From contig JBKPDW010000405.1 in assembly GCA_046728115.1 (NCBI GenBank), positions 1 to 24,934 of the forward strand: DNA of 24,934 nucleotides, in the 5' to 3' direction. Below, piece by piece: positions 1 to 7,055 of this stretch. Numbering within the stretch: position 1 is the stretch's first letter; each line of letters begins with the position of its first letter. Origin of the DNA: CAVSWN01 sp046728115 (lineage in GTDB: Bacteria; Acidobacteriota; Vicinamibacteria; Vicinamibacterales; CAVVIG01). The position numbers and the translations under genes are program-made. Under the pieces are notes generated by a model, which did no database searches, was not told the origin of the DNA, and saw only the letters and a list, made by a program, of their open reading frames with translations.

Positions 1-1060
1 TCGCAAGCCCACGCGCCAGCCGGCCCGGCCGGCACCCGTAGCTCACGCGCACGTGCCGCGGCGCCTCGAAAAAACGGCCCGGCACGACGAGCGTGGAATA
101 GCGCCGGACCAGATGATCCGTCAGCCGATCACTCTCGATTCGCGTCGGCAGACGCGCGAAGAAGATGCCGCCGCCCCGCGGCACGACCGTGCGGAGTCGG
201 GACTCCCGTGCGAGGAACGTTCGAACGCGCGCCAGATTGGGATCGAGCAATGCATGCGCGCGGCGATCGAGATCGCGATGGTGTCTGAAGGCGGCGAGCG
301 CCATCTGCTCTCCGGGCGCCACGCTGTTGTTCGTCATCAAATCGTTGATCTGTCCCGCGCGGGCGATGAGCGCCGCCGGCCCGAGAATCCAGCCAGCCCG
401 CAATCCATCCAACCCGTACGCTTTCGTGAGGCTGTTCGTTGTGAGCACGTTCGGGCCGGCGTGGACGCACGATTCCGGACGGCTGCCGAACACACACTCC
501 AGATACACTTCATCGACCAGCAGAAATCCGCCGACGCGCGCGAGCAGCGCCGCCATCGCCGTCAGCGTCGGCATCGGGATGCGAGCGCCGGACGGATTGT
601 GGAGGTTCGTCACGACCGCCAGCCGCGTGCGCGACGTGACGAGCGACGCGCAGCGATCGAGGTCGAGGTCGAACTGCTCCTCGAAACGACGCTCGAATCG
701 CCGCACGCGATGCCCGAGCGCCTGTGGAATTCGCAGAAGCGGCTCGTAGGTCGGGCGTTCGACGATCACTTCTGCGCCGTGCCCGCAGCCGTCGAGCACG
801 GTGGCCAGCGCAATCCAGTTGGCGAAGCTCGTGCCGCCCGAAATCGGAAACACGCGCTCGCGGGCGACCCCGTACCTCTGGGCGATCGCCTCGCGCAGCG
901 GCCCATAGCCGTACTTGACGGGCAGAGAGGCCATCAGGTCCGAGGCCTTCAGCCCGAGCAGCGAAACAGGACATGGTTCGATCCCGCTCCGAGCCAGGTT
1001 GATCGCGACGTGCGGCAGCGATTTCGCCCAGGTGATGTACTGAAGGTCTGGGAACTTCAC
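1..1060 (-). CDS. PLP-dependent aminotransferase, class I/II (partial, C-terminus off the left edge)
   Basis: Fold-type I aminotransferase that should move an amino group between an amino acid and a 2-oxo acid in the cytoplasm; the substrate cannot be read from the sequence. Numbering from the GTG at 1060, the key residues are visible: Asn155 in NLHNPSG, Asp183 and Tyr186 in DEVY (pyridine N and O3' contacts), the Schiff-base Lys213 in NSLTKAYGLDGLRAG, and the carboxylate-binding Arg338 in RVSYG. About 353 residues are present, so only a short C-terminal end is missing. The GTG start is chosen because an in-frame stop lies just upstream and no ATG occurs before residue 44. No good Shine-Dalgarno is seen. 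The start is 9 bp past the stop of the permease gene, which suggests coupled translation in one operon. Confidence 0.9.
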   Translation of the reverse strand, partial: MKFPDLQYITWAKSLPHVAINLARSGIEPCPVSLLGLKASDLMASLPVKYGYGPLREAIAQRYGVARERVFPISGGTSFANWIALATVLDGCGHGAEVIVERPTYEPLLRIPQALGHRVRRFERRFEEQFDLDLDRCASLVTSRTRLAVVTNLHNPSGARIPMPTLTAMAALLARVGGFLLVDEVYLECVFGSRPESCVHAGPNVLTTNSLTKAYGLDGLRAGWILGPAALIARAGQINDLMTNNSVAPGEQMALAAFRHHRDLDRRAHALLDPNLARVRTFLARESRLRTVVPRGGGIFFARLPTRIESDRLTDHLVRRYSTLVVPGRFFEAPRHVRVSYGCRPGRLARGLA

Positions 1061-1069
1061 GATGGCAGT

Positions 1070-2419
1070 TCAGGTTTCAGAGTTCAGATTGATTTTAGAT
1101 TTGTGACCGGATGATTTGCCCGCCACGAAGAATGCGATCGTCGCCGAGCCCAGGATCGCCGATCCGATGAGTGATTGCGTCGGGTACACAAGGAAACTAT
1201 TGATCACTATCCCGACCGCCACAGCGACGAAGAGCGCCGTGGTCGCGGGATGACCGGGCACGCGCGCGATCGCCTCCGACGCGGGCCCATCCGTGCGTCG
1301 AACGACGAAGAGCGCCGCGGCGGTGAGGCCGAAAAACAGCCAGTCCGCGAACACCACGTACGACAGCAGTTGATCGTAGGTGTTGGTCGTCAGCAGGACG
1401 ACCGAGATGGCAGCCTGCATCCATAATGCAAAGACCGGTGTCTGAAATCGCGGGTGCAGCCGGGCCACGCGCGCCATGAACAAGCCGTCGGCGGCCATTG
1501 CGTAGTACAACCGCGCGCCTGTCAGCACGACAACTGCCAGGAACCCGAGGCTCGACACGAGGATCAGCAGCGCGACGAAGCGGGCGCCGGCATCGCCTGC
1601 CACCGAACGCGCCATGTCCGCTGCGAGCGCGGGCGATGCGGCGACGTCGCGCGGCGTCAACACCCAGAGATACGCGACGTTCAGCGACAGGTACAGCGTG
1701 ATGACGAGCGCGACGCCGAGCACGTTGGCCCTGGCGAGGTTCCGCGCCGGATCTTTGATCTCGGCGGCGATATTCGCGCAGCTCTGCCAGCCGCCGTAGG
1801 CAAACAGTATCGGCACCAGGGCGGTCAGCAGCCGCGAGATCGTCGCGTCTCCAAAGACGACTGCCGGGGACAGATCGAAACGGCTCGCGGGCGCGGCGCC
1901 GCGACCGAATGCGAGCGCGATCAGCGCAAGGATGCCGAGCACCTTCGCGCTCATCAACAGATTGGTGGTCCACTTGCCCGCGCGGACGCCCACGGCGTTG
2001 ATGGCCGTCAGCGTCAGGAGCGCGACGGCGGCCGCGGCCTTGACGCCTGCCGGGCCGAGCGGCACGAGTGCGCGATCCACATAGGACGCAAACAGGATCG
2101 ACACCGCGGCGAGCGAACCGCCGTTGATGATGAAAAGCAGGGCCACGCCGTACAGAAAGCCCACCACGGGGTGGTAGGCGCGGTGCAGATAGACATACTG
2201 CCCGCCGACGTGCGGATACCGCGACGCCAGCTCGGCCCAGACGAACGCACCGATCAGCGCGACGGCGCCGCCGAGCGCCCAGACCAGGAGAATCAAGACC
2301 GGATCGCTGACAACGCGCGCGACGTTGGATGGGTTCGCGAAAATTCCGACACCGATGATGCCGCCGGCCACGACCATGACGGCATCGAACAGACCGAGCT
2401 CGCGACGGAACTGCGTCAA
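1070..2419 (-). CDS. APC-family amino acid permease
   Basis: Inner-membrane secondary transporter of the amino acid-polyamine-organocation superfamily, 449 residues, the usual length for a 12-helix member. The first helix carries the family signature GGIIGVGIF (residues 19-27), which forms part of the substrate site, and many hydrophobic segments follow to the C-terminus. The substrate is not decided by sequence. The chosen start is a TTG at 2419 giving MTQFRRELGLFDAV, the normal N-terminus of the family; an in-frame stop lies 18 bp upstream and the next Met is already inside helix 1, so a rare start codon seems to be used. No clear ribosome binding site is visible. It sits between an exported peptidase gene and an aminotransferase gene on the same strand, so uptake of amino acids released from peptides is a fair guess. 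Confidence 0.9.
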   Translation of the reverse strand: MTQFRRELGLFDAVMVVAGGIIGVGIFANPSNVARVVSDPVLILLVWALGGAVALIGAFVWAELASRYPHVGGQYVYLHRAYHPVVGFLYGVALLFIINGGSLAAVSILFASYVDRALVPLGPAGVKAAAAVALLTLTAINAVGVRAGKWTTNLLMSAKVLGILALIALAFGRGAAPASRFDLSPAVVFGDATISRLLTALVPILFAYGGWQSCANIAAEIKDPARNLARANVLGVALVITLYLSLNVAYLWVLTPRDVAASPALAADMARSVAGDAGARFVALLILVSSLGFLAVVVLTGARLYYAMAADGLFMARVARLHPRFQTPVFALWMQAAISVVLLTTNTYDQLLSYVVFADWLFFGLTAAALFVVRRTDGPASEAIARVPGHPATTALFVAVAVGIVINSFLVYPTQSLIGSAILGSATIAFFVAGKSSGHKSKINLNSET

Positions 2420-2431
2420 TGGGCAACACGA

Positions 2432-2511
2432 CGATCAACGCGGAGATCGCGGAGATCGCAGAACACTCTGATTTGGATTATCTGCGTTCTCGGCGAGCCC
2501 TGCGGTGCACG
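2432..2511. repeat. Degenerate copy of a dispersed intergenic palindrome
   Basis: The 97-bp gap between the peptidase and permease genes begins with CGATCAACGCGGAG (2432-2445), followed by CGCAGAA (2457-2463) and ATCTGCG (2480-2486). The same ordered modules occur at 9778-9850, where the right arm is intact; here the right arm is degraded. Two short direct GGAGATCGC units (2442-2450 and 2451-2459) lie in the left part. No gene or clear terminator is seen here. Confidence 0.5.
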
Positions 2512-2516
2512 TCGTT

Positions 2517-4103
2517 CTATTGAGCCGATGACGTTCGCTGCACCGGAGCGGGCATGTCGTTTGGCCCGAAGCGCGGCACCATCTCGTCACGCATCGCGAG
2601 CTGATAGAGCGTGGCCGCGATGACGATCGCGGAGCTTTTCACGTCGCTTTCGATGATCCGCTCGTAGGTATCCAGGTTCGTGTGGTGCGTATGCGTGTTG
2701 TACTCGATTGGATCCTGGCCGAACCCGATTCCCGGCAGGCCTGCGTTGTTGAACGCGGTGCTGTCTGTTCCCCCCACCATGCGGCTGCGCGATGCCGAGG
2801 CGCCGAACACACCAAGATCCTCGAACGGTGCCAGGGTGTGACGGATGATCGCAGCGGCCGACGGCGGTCCGAAGACGCCGGCACCGCGCGCGCGGCCGGT
2901 GCCGGAATCGATGTTCAGGTACGCATCGAGCTTGGCGAATTCCGGCTTCGGATTCTCGAACGATCCGAAGTGCTCCCGCACGTACGCCTGCGAGCCCAGA
3001 ATCCCTTCCTCCTCGCCGCTCCACAGCGCGACGCGAATCGTGCGCCGCGGTTGTACGCCGAGGACTTTCAGCAGGCGCGCCGCTTCCATCATCACCGCGC
3101 AGCCGATCGCGTTGTCGGTGGCCCCGGTCGCCGAGTGCCAGGAATCGAGATGCCCCCCGAGCATTACCACCTCGTCCCGCTTGTCGGACCCCGGAATTTC
3201 CGCCACTGCGTTGTAGGACGTTCGCCCTTCCGGATACACCCTGTTCACGATATTGAACTCCAGCTCGACGGGCGTGTCGTCGGCGAGAATGCGCGAGATG
3301 CGACCGTAGTCCTCGTTGCGCATCACGACCGTCGGTACGGCCTTGGTGATGTCGAACGTGCGATTGTTGAACGCGATGATTTGGCCGTGCTCGCGGCCCG
3401 CGTCGTTGACGCGAAGGGCCGCGCCGTTTGCGACGAGGAACTCGTCCACGCGGCGATTGATCTCGTTGGCGCTCATCGGCGGGGCGGGAGTATCGCCGCG
3501 ACCGCGGCCGCCACGTCCGCCGTCCGGGTTGTTGGGATCGTACTGAGCGCGCACCTGATCGTCGGGCCGTCGCTTGGCAGGCGGGTTCAGGTTCACAGGT
3601 ACGAAGATCGACTTGCCGGCAAGCACGATGCGGCCCCTGACCTTGTCCTTCGCGCCGTCGAGAAACGCGGTCAGCTCTTCCGGCGTCGGGCGATCGGGCA
3701 GCATCAGCTGATAGGCTTGCGCCGTAACAGTCCCGTTCGTCCCTGGTGTCCATGCCACCACCTCGCACGTCAGCTGATCCTTGACCGGCGACGTGATGTG
3801 CGCCGAGAAGCGCTCGTTCACCCAGCCCGGGTGGCCGAAATCCCACGGCTCGAGGTGTCCGTTGGTGAAGCCCCAGGACTCCATTTGCTTGACCGCCCAT
3901 TCGGCCGCCGCCTTGTGCATCGGGGACCCGGTGACACGCGGCCCATAGACATCGGTCAAGAAATGGAGCGTTCGCAAAATCTGCGAGTGGTTTGTTTCTT
4001 CCTGGCGAATCCTGGCGTTGATATCAACGTTCAGCTTTTCCTGCGCCTGCACGGGCGCCAGGGCCGCGGCCAGGACGACGACTGGCAGGGTGCGCTTGAG
4101 CAT
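2517..4103 (-). CDS. Exported M28-family zinc peptidase
   Basis: Predicted secreted or periplasmic dizinc aminopeptidase/carboxypeptidase, 528 residues from the ATG at 4103. That start has GAGGAG a few bases upstream and opens a signal peptide (MLKRTLPVVVLAAALAPVQAQ); an upstream in-frame ATG at 4169 would bury it. The M28 metal site is complete: His318 and Asp320 in GGHLDSW, Asp330 in GATDNAIG, Glu364-Glu365 in SGEEEG, Asp399 in NIDSGT and His474 in THHTNLD. Between the N-terminal part and the catalytic domain (from about residue 285) lies a PA-like insertion, with a Gly/Arg-rich linker near residues 195-205. It probably trims peptides outside the inner membrane and feeds the permease and aminotransferase genes downstream on the same strand. 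Exact specificity is unknown. Confidence 0.92.
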   Translation of the reverse strand: MLKRTLPVVVLAAALAPVQAQEKLNVDINARIRQEETNHSQILRTLHFLTDVYGPRVTGSPMHKAAAEWAVKQMESWGFTNGHLEPWDFGHPGWVNERFSAHITSPVKDQLTCEVVAWTPGTNGTVTAQAYQLMLPDRPTPEELTAFLDGAKDKVRGRIVLAGKSIFVPVNLNPPAKRRPDDQVRAQYDPNNPDGGRGGRGRGDTPAPPMSANEINRRVDEFLVANGAALRVNDAGREHGQIIAFNNRTFDITKAVPTVVMRNEDYGRISRILADDTPVELEFNIVNRVYPEGRTSYNAVAEIPGSDKRDEVVMLGGHLDSWHSATGATDNAIGCAVMMEAARLLKVLGVQPRRTIRVALWSGEEEGILGSQAYVREHFGSFENPKPEFAKLDAYLNIDSGTGRARGAGVFGPPSAAAIIRHTLAPFEDLGVFGASASRSRMVGGTDSTAFNNAGLPGIGFGQDPIEYNTHTHHTNLDTYERIIESDVKSSAIVIAATLYQLAMRDEMVPRFGPNDMPAPVQRTSSAQ

Positions 4104-4125
4104 CGATCGGTCTCCTCGGGCCCGG

Positions 4126-4154
4126 ATGGTACCCTCACGCGCACCAAACTTGAA
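4126..4154 (-). promoter_or_regulatory. Possible promoter of the M28 peptidase gene
   Basis: On the minus strand, TTCAAG (4154-4149) and TACCAT (4131-4126) are separated by exactly 17 bp and lie about 23 bp before the peptidase start. Both hexamers match the sigma-70 consensus only partly, so this rests mainly on spacing and position. Confidence 0.3.
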
Positions 4155-4170
4155 GTCCGAAGTCCGCACC

Positions 4171-4278
4171 TAGCACCCTGGCACCTGGCACCTGGCACCT
4201 GGCACTCGGCACCGTGGCACCTGGCACTTGGCACCGTGGCACCTGGCACCTGGCACCCGGCACCTCGTACCTCGGTAC
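4171..4278. repeat. Tandem heptamer array, consensus TGGCACC
   Basis: About 15 units of 7 bp (TGGCACC, with TGGCACT, CGGCACC, TAGCACC and TCGTACC variants) run through the gap between the divergent peptidase (minus) and membrane protein (plus) genes. Three single-base insertions, at 4178, 4214 and 4236, shift the register. Units decay towards the right end. It is non-coding by position and too short in period to be a CRISPR. It may be a slippage-prone microsatellite or a protein-binding array. Confidence 0.9.
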
Positions 4279-4319
4279 AGGTGTTAACTCCAACCCGCGT
4301 CTTTACGTATTTATCAGTG

Positions 4320-5246
4320 ATGAGCCCGCGATTGTTCATGCCCGGCGCGTCGAGAGCCCTCCGAACCGTGACGCTGACAGCCCTTCTCACAGCCCTGCTG
4401 AGCGGTCTCCCGCCGGCAGCCTTTGGCGCGCAGGCCCGGCAGGCGCAGCCGCGGCCGGCAGTGGGACAGGCAGAGGCGCCGCCGGCACCGCAGCCGTTCG
4501 TGGACGATCAGAACGCGCGCGAAATTCGCGATCGGCTGCGCCAGATTCTCGACCAATACCCTCCCTCGGTCGCCCAGGTACTCCGCCTGGATCCTTCCCT
4601 CCTCACCAAGGCGGATTATCTGCAGCCGTATCCGACGCTCGCGGCCTTCTTGAGCCAGCACGCCGAGATCGCGCACAATCCGGTTTTTTTTCTGGGCGAT
4701 GCGCGATTCCGCAGCGAGGAGCAGACTGACAAGCAGCGTGCGATGAACATGATGCAGGAGGTGTTGGGCGGCATTGCCGGGCTGATTGTCTTCGCGACCG
4801 TCATGTCCCTGCTGGCATGGCTGCTCCGCTCGCTGTTCGACTACCGGTACTGGCTGCGCGCGTCGAAGATTCAGACCGACGCGCATACGAAGATCTTCGA
4901 TCGGCTGACGTCGAACGAAGACGTGCTCGCATACGTCCAGTCGCCCGCCGGGCAGAAGTTCCTCAGCTCGTCCCCCGTCTCAATCGACATCGGATCGCGC
5001 GGGGTGTCGGCGCCGGTCAGCCGCATCCTCTGGTCCGTCCAGGCGGGCGTCGTGATCCTGCTGGCGGGAATCGGGCTGATGTTCGCGAGAACCCGCGTCA
5101 TCGAGGAACTCGGCGAAATGCTCTACATGCTGGCGATGCTCGCCATCGCGCTGGGCGTCGGATTCGTCCTGTCAGCGTTGGCTTCCTACGCGTTGTCACG
5201 CCGCCTCGGCCTGCTCGATCCGGCGTCGCGTTCGACCCATGCGTGA
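4320..5246 (+). CDS. Exported/membrane protein of unknown function, first gene of a sigma/anti-sigma set
   Basis: I do not recognise this 308-residue protein. It starts with a signal-like hydrophobic stretch (residues about 13-37, ending AFGA-QA), then an Ala/Pro/Gln-rich linker to about residue 60, a charged globular part (61-143) and three likely membrane helices (about 146-170, 235-257 and 266-293). A soluble loop of roughly 60 residues (174-234) lies between the first two helices. The ATG at 4320 is the first in-frame Met of the exported form; ATG 4338 is an alternative, and no Shine-Dalgarno is seen for either. Its stop overlaps the start of the sigma factor gene by 8 bp, so it is almost surely co-translated with it and may be a sensor or envelope partner of that system. 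The role is inferred from context only. Confidence 0.8.
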   Translation: MSPRLFMPGASRALRTVTLTALLTALLSGLPPAAFGAQARQAQPRPAVGQAEAPPAPQPFVDDQNAREIRDRLRQILDQYPPSVAQVLRLDPSLLTKADYLQPYPTLAAFLSQHAEIAHNPVFFLGDARFRSEEQTDKQRAMNMMQEVLGGIAGLIVFATVMSLLAWLLRSLFDYRYWLRASKIQTDAHTKIFDRLTSNEDVLAYVQSPAGQKFLSSSPVSIDIGSRGVSAPVSRILWSVQAGVVILLAGIGLMFARTRVIEELGEMLYMLAMLAIALGVGFVLSALASYALSRRLGLLDPASRSTHA

Positions 5247-5805
5247 CGTGACCTTCTCCACCGTCGAGCGGCTCGGCGCCGCTGCCGCCGAGGCCGAGGA
5301 TGTCTTCCAGATGGACGAGGACGCCTTCCGCCTGTTCTACGAGCGGACGGCACGATCCGTGTGGGCCTATCTCTCGCGCGTCGGCGGCGACCCGCGCGTC
5401 GCCGACGACCTGTTGCAGGAAACGTATTACCGTTTTCTGCGCGCGACGACGCTGCCGAGCGACGAGGCGCATCGACGCAACTATTTGTTCCGGATCGCCG
5501 CCAACCTGCTGCATGACGCGCGCAGGCGGCGCGCGGTCGACGCAGTGCCAATGGCCGACGGTGTCGACCATGCGGATCCCCAGCAGGCCGACAGTGCCGA
5601 CCGCGTTGCTCGACGCGTGGATGTGAGGCGCGCGATGTCGCGGCTCAAGCCGCGTGAGCGTGATCTGCTGTGGCTCGCCTATGCGCAAGGCTCCTCGCAC
5701 AAGGAAATTGCCGAAACACTGGGCCTGAAAACCGGGAGCATCAAGCTGCTGCTGTTCCGCGCACGCCGGCGTCTCGCGGCCATGCTGGGCGAGGGGGCCC
5801 GATGA
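5239..5805 (+). CDS. ECF-type RNA polymerase sigma factor
   Basis: Sigma-70 family alternative sigma factor of 188 residues, directing RNA polymerase to a dedicated promoter set. The region 2 helix is visible as ADDLLQETYYRFL (residues 55-67), followed by RRNYLFRIAANLLHD (79-93). Region 4 is LKPRERDLLWLAYAQG and the helix-turn-helix HKEIAETLGLKTGSIK (154-169), then FRARRRLA. There is a low-complexity N-terminal lead of about 24 residues, so initiation at Met25 (5311) is possible; the ATG at 5239 is preferred because it overlaps the preceding gene by 8 bp. The following anti-sigma gene overlaps by 4 bp (ATGA), the common arrangement for an ECF sigma and its inhibitor. Confidence 0.93.
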   Translation: MRDVTFSTVERLGAAAAEAEDVFQMDEDAFRLFYERTARSVWAYLSRVGGDPRVADDLLQETYYRFLRATTLPSDEAHRRNYLFRIAANLLHDARRRRAVDAVPMADGVDHADPQQADSADRVARRVDVRRAMSRLKPRERDLLWLAYAQGSSHKEIAETLGLKTGSIKLLLFRARRRLAAMLGEGAR

Positions 5806-6320
5806 TCTCGACGCGTGGCCGTAGACCTTGCGCGGAGTGCCCGCGAGAACTCGAGCTGCTCGAGGCGATCGCGATCGATCGCGTGGACCGGATGCGCGAT
5901 CATCTGGCGTCGTGCTCGAGCTGCGCTGGGATCGCGGACATCGCGGTCGCCCTGCGAGAGGAGCACGACGCGGCGCTCCGCGAAGCGCGCGTGCCGTCGG
6001 CTGGCGCCGTCTGGTGGCGCGCAACGATCCGGGCGCGCGCCGAAGCGGCGCGAACCGTCGCTCAGCCGATCACCGTGGCCCAGGGGGTCGCTGGCGCCTG
6101 CGCCCTCGGCACGGGCGCGGCCTTTATCGGTGTCGTGTGGCGCGCCATGGCGTCGTTGGGCGGCGTCAGCAACCTGATGACGAGATTCGATGTGTGGCGC
6201 GACGATCTCTCCCCCGGCATGGCGACCGTCCTGCAGCATGCGCTGCCGCTCACGCTCGGCCTGGCCGCCTGCCTCGTCATCGCACCGGTTGCGCTCTACA
6301 TTGCGCTGTCGGACGAGTAG
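5802..6320 (+). CDS. Zinc-finger anti-sigma factor, membrane-bound
   Basis: A 172-residue protein that starts inside the stop codon of the sigma gene (ATGA overlap). It has a short cytosolic zinc-finger-like motif, His34-x3-Cys38-x2-Cys41 in DHLASCSSC, with Cys10 and Cys13 nearby as further possible ligands; this HxxxCxxC pattern marks the ZAS family of anti-sigma factors. Two hydrophobic segments follow (about residues 88-112 and 150-170), so it is probably anchored in the inner membrane with a short external loop. By family knowledge it should hold the neighbouring sigma factor inactive until an envelope or redox signal arrives. Its signal is not visible here. The gene ends 32 bp before the end of the convergent YfiT-type gene. 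Confidence 0.85.
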   Translation: MISTRGRRPCAECPRELELLEAIAIDRVDRMRDHLASCSSCAGIADIAVALREEHDAALREARVPSAGAVWWRATIRARAEAARTVAQPITVAQGVAGACALGTGAAFIGVVWRAMASLGGVSNLMTRFDVWRDDLSPGMATVLQHALPLTLGLAACLVIAPVALYIALSDE

Positions 6321-6352
6321 AACGGTTCGCGGGTTCGAAGGTTCATCCCTAT

Positions 6353-6892
6353 CTACCCCTTTGCCGCATGCGCGATTGCGTTCCTGACGTGCGCGGCGTG
6401 ATGCCTGCAATGCCATTCGTACATGACGAGCGCTTCGTCCAACGTCACCTTGCCCCACTCCGGGTGCGTGAACGACTTGCTGAACTGCGACTCGGGCAGC
6501 GCGCGAAGAAACGCTACCCAGCGTTGATGCAGCGCGTCGAGTAACGCCAGCGACATCGCGATGGGTCCCGACCTGGCTTCGGGCAGCTCGGCCCACAACT
6601 GTTCTTCGTAGGTCTTGATGGCGGGCGCATCCTCGGTCACAGCGAGCTTCATGCGGATGTACGCATTCATGTGGCTGTCCGGCACGTGATGTACGACCTG
6701 TCGAATGGTCCACCCACCGGGCCGATATGGCGTGTCGAGTTGCAGGTCGGACAAACCGGCGACGAGCGTTCGAAGCGTGGCCGGTGTGTCAGCGATGCCA
6801 TCGATGTAACGCGTGCGTGCTGCACGATCGAGTGGCTCTGTCAGTCGGGGCATGCGCCCGACCGGATAGCGCAGTATGTCGATGTCGATCAT
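6353..6892 (-). CDS. YfiT/BstA-like DinB-fold metal-binding protein
   Basis: A 179-residue four-helix-bundle protein of the DinB/YfiT superfamily, almost exactly the length of Bacillus YfiT (BstA), a thiol S-transferase that uses bacillithiol. The diagnostic stretch GGWTIRQVVHHVPDSHMNAY (residues 59-78) is present with the first metal ligand in the HH pair (68/69), and the other two ligands lie in WHCRHHAAH (His161, His165). The ATG at 6892 is chosen because it gives the family N-terminus DIDILRYPVGRM and has a G-rich AAGGGGG stretch 5 bp upstream; an upstream in-frame ATG at 6946 adds 18 unlike residues. Whether this organism makes bacillithiol cannot be seen here, so a general metal-dependent transferase or hydrolase role is the safe reading. 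Confidence 0.88.
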   Translation of the reverse strand: MIDIDILRYPVGRMPRLTEPLDRAARTRYIDGIADTPATLRTLVAGLSDLQLDTPYRPGGWTIRQVVHHVPDSHMNAYIRMKLAVTEDAPAIKTYEEQLWAELPEARSGPIAMSLALLDALHQRWVAFLRALPESQFSKSFTHPEWGKVTLDEALVMYEWHCRHHAAHVRNAIAHAAKG

Positions 6893-6930
6893 CACGTCCC
6901 CCTTGATCGTCAGCAAACGAAGATGACGCA

Positions 6931-6977
6931 GGAAACGGAGCCACACAGAGCAGCGAAGAAACGGGGCTCCGCGTTCC
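6931..6977. repeat. Imperfect intergenic hairpin
   Basis: In the gap between the divergent YfiT-type and metalloprotease genes, GGAA..CGGAGCC (6931-6942) pairs with GGCTCCG..TTCC (6965-6977), giving an imperfect stem with a loop of about 22 bases. No T-run follows, so it is not a classical terminator. It resembles other dispersed intergenic palindromes rather than an operator. Confidence 0.4.
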
Positions 6978-7026
6978 GTGGCGAGTTCTCTCTACGCCCT
7001 CCGACACCTCCCGTACCCTCGAACAC

Positions 7027-7034
7027 GATAAAAT
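7027..7034 (+). promoter_or_regulatory. Possible -10 element of the metalloprotease gene
   Basis: GATAAAAT stands out in a very GC-rich gap about 22 bp before the ATG at 7056 and would start transcription near 7041. No matching -35 hexamer is seen 17 bp upstream, so only the -10 part is proposed. Confidence 0.3.
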
Positions 7035-7055
7035 GCGCGCCCGAGGCAAATTCAT

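Noticed and set aside
53..1114. Open frame of 353 codons on the plus strand at the left edge
   Set aside because: Antisense to the aminotransferase, which carries all its active-site residues; the plus-strand product has shadow-type composition.
4171..4278. CRISPR array
   Set aside because: The period is 7 bp with no spacers and no cas genes are near.
2682..4319. N-terminal extension of the membrane protein frame far upstream of 4320
   Set aside because: The extension is antisense to the M28 peptidase and crosses the heptamer array; a signal-like N-terminus begins at 4320.
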